DNA of 64,000 nucleotides, from the NCBI GenBank assembly GCA_900466875.1, contig UBNQ01000023.1, forward strand, positions 402,117-466,116. The letters are read 5' to 3'. Below the pieces are notes generated by a model that made no database searches, was not told the DNA's origin, and worked only from the letters and a program-made list of their open reading frames with translations. This document shows, one piece after another, positions 63,899 through 64,000 of the stretch. Numbering within the stretch: position 1 is the stretch's first letter; the number at the start of each line of letters is the position of its first letter. The translations under genes and the position numbers were made by a program. The DNA comes from Hyphomicrobiales bacterium (GTDB lineage: Bacteria > Pseudomonadota > Alphaproteobacteria > Rhizobiales > Rhizobiaceae).

Positions 63899-64000
63899 AT
63901 GGCAAAGAGCAAGTTTGAGCGCAATAAGCCTCACGTCAACATCGGCACGATTGGTCACGTTGACCACGGCAAGACGTCGTTGACGGCAGCGATCACGAAG
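63899..64000 (+). CDS. tuf: Elongation factor Tu, N-terminal part (cut by window end)
   Basis: The first 34 codons of EF-Tu: [20 protein letters not shown] and the G1 P-loop [17 protein letters not shown] (63885-63892) is the RBS. EF-Tu delivers aminoacyl-tRNA to the ribosome. The gene continues past base 64000; tRNA genes directly upstream of tuf are a widespread arrangement. Confidence 0.97.

Overview
This is chromosomal DNA of an alphaproteobacterium of the Rhizobiales, most likely Rhizobiaceae (Rhizobium/Agrobacterium/Neorhizobium type). Several things point there: the GC-rich coding style, the divK-pleD pair, NDUFA12 and rhizobial families such as DUF1467, DUF3572, DUF6105, DUF982 and DUF2155. 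Other pointers are a short ProRS, a gatCA/gatB split, a pyrB-pyrC' operon, and dispersed palindromic intergenic elements with a shared CCGGTTT-like core. No prophage, insertion sequence or CRISPR array was seen. The content is mostly core housekeeping genes with small accessory pockets.

Layout. 1-6437: end of RNase J, a small lipoprotein, methylmalonyl-CoA epimerase, DUF1467, proS and lolCD. 6438-8168: a YafQ/DinJ toxin-antitoxin pair, a strongly foldable non-coding block, and a 28-codon membrane peptide ORF behind a LexA-like box. 8169-17243: dnaE, a membrane diguanylate cyclase, an L,D-transpeptidase, dinB with a perfect SOS box, a HAD protein and DUF3572. 17374-20061: divK-pleD, a predicted small RNA with its own terminator, and rpmG. 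20152-27513 (minus strand): topA-rnr-DUF983-NUDIX-MFS as one tightly packed operon. 27753-32622: a small conserved ORF, then pyrB-pyrC'-plsY-dprA (minus) and a ParDE pair. 32779-37542: aidB-like acyl-CoA dehydrogenase, AEC transporter, TetR regulator, a two-gene small membrane operon behind a CtrA-type site, ruvX and a PhnA-like protein. 37731-46671: a second predicted structured RNA, a UPF0173 hydrolase, gatC-gatA, gatB, four GNAT acetyltransferases, a YjhX-type toxin, NDUFA12 and DUF2155. 46691-53736 (minus): dsbA-aroQ-accB-accC-aat and rne. 54367-64000: amidase, PBP1A, prfB with its programmed frameshift, nadK, tRNA-Thr, cysQ, a long DUF982 protein, rlmB, tRNA-Tyr, tRNA-Gly and the start of tuf.

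Functional themes are DNA replication and damage tolerance (dnaE, dinB, topA, dprA, ruvX), translation (proS, gatCAB, prfB, rpmG, rlmB, aat, tuf, three tRNAs), RNA turnover (RNase J, RNase R, RNase E), envelope building (lolCD, L,D-transpeptidase, amidase, PBP1A, plsY, accBC) and cell-cycle/c-di-GMP signalling (divK, pleD, a second GGDEF protein).

The most unusual items are: (i) a LexA-box-preceded 28-residue single-helix peptide, similar in plan to the SOS-induced division inhibitor SidA of Caulobacter; (ii) two intergenic RNAs with stacked stable hairpins; (iii) a dihydroorotase homologue that has lost its metal-binding residues; (iv) a 59-codon membrane ORF downstream of a perfect TTAA-N7-TTAA site and overlapping DUF6105. 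All functional statements are sequence-based inferences made without database searches.
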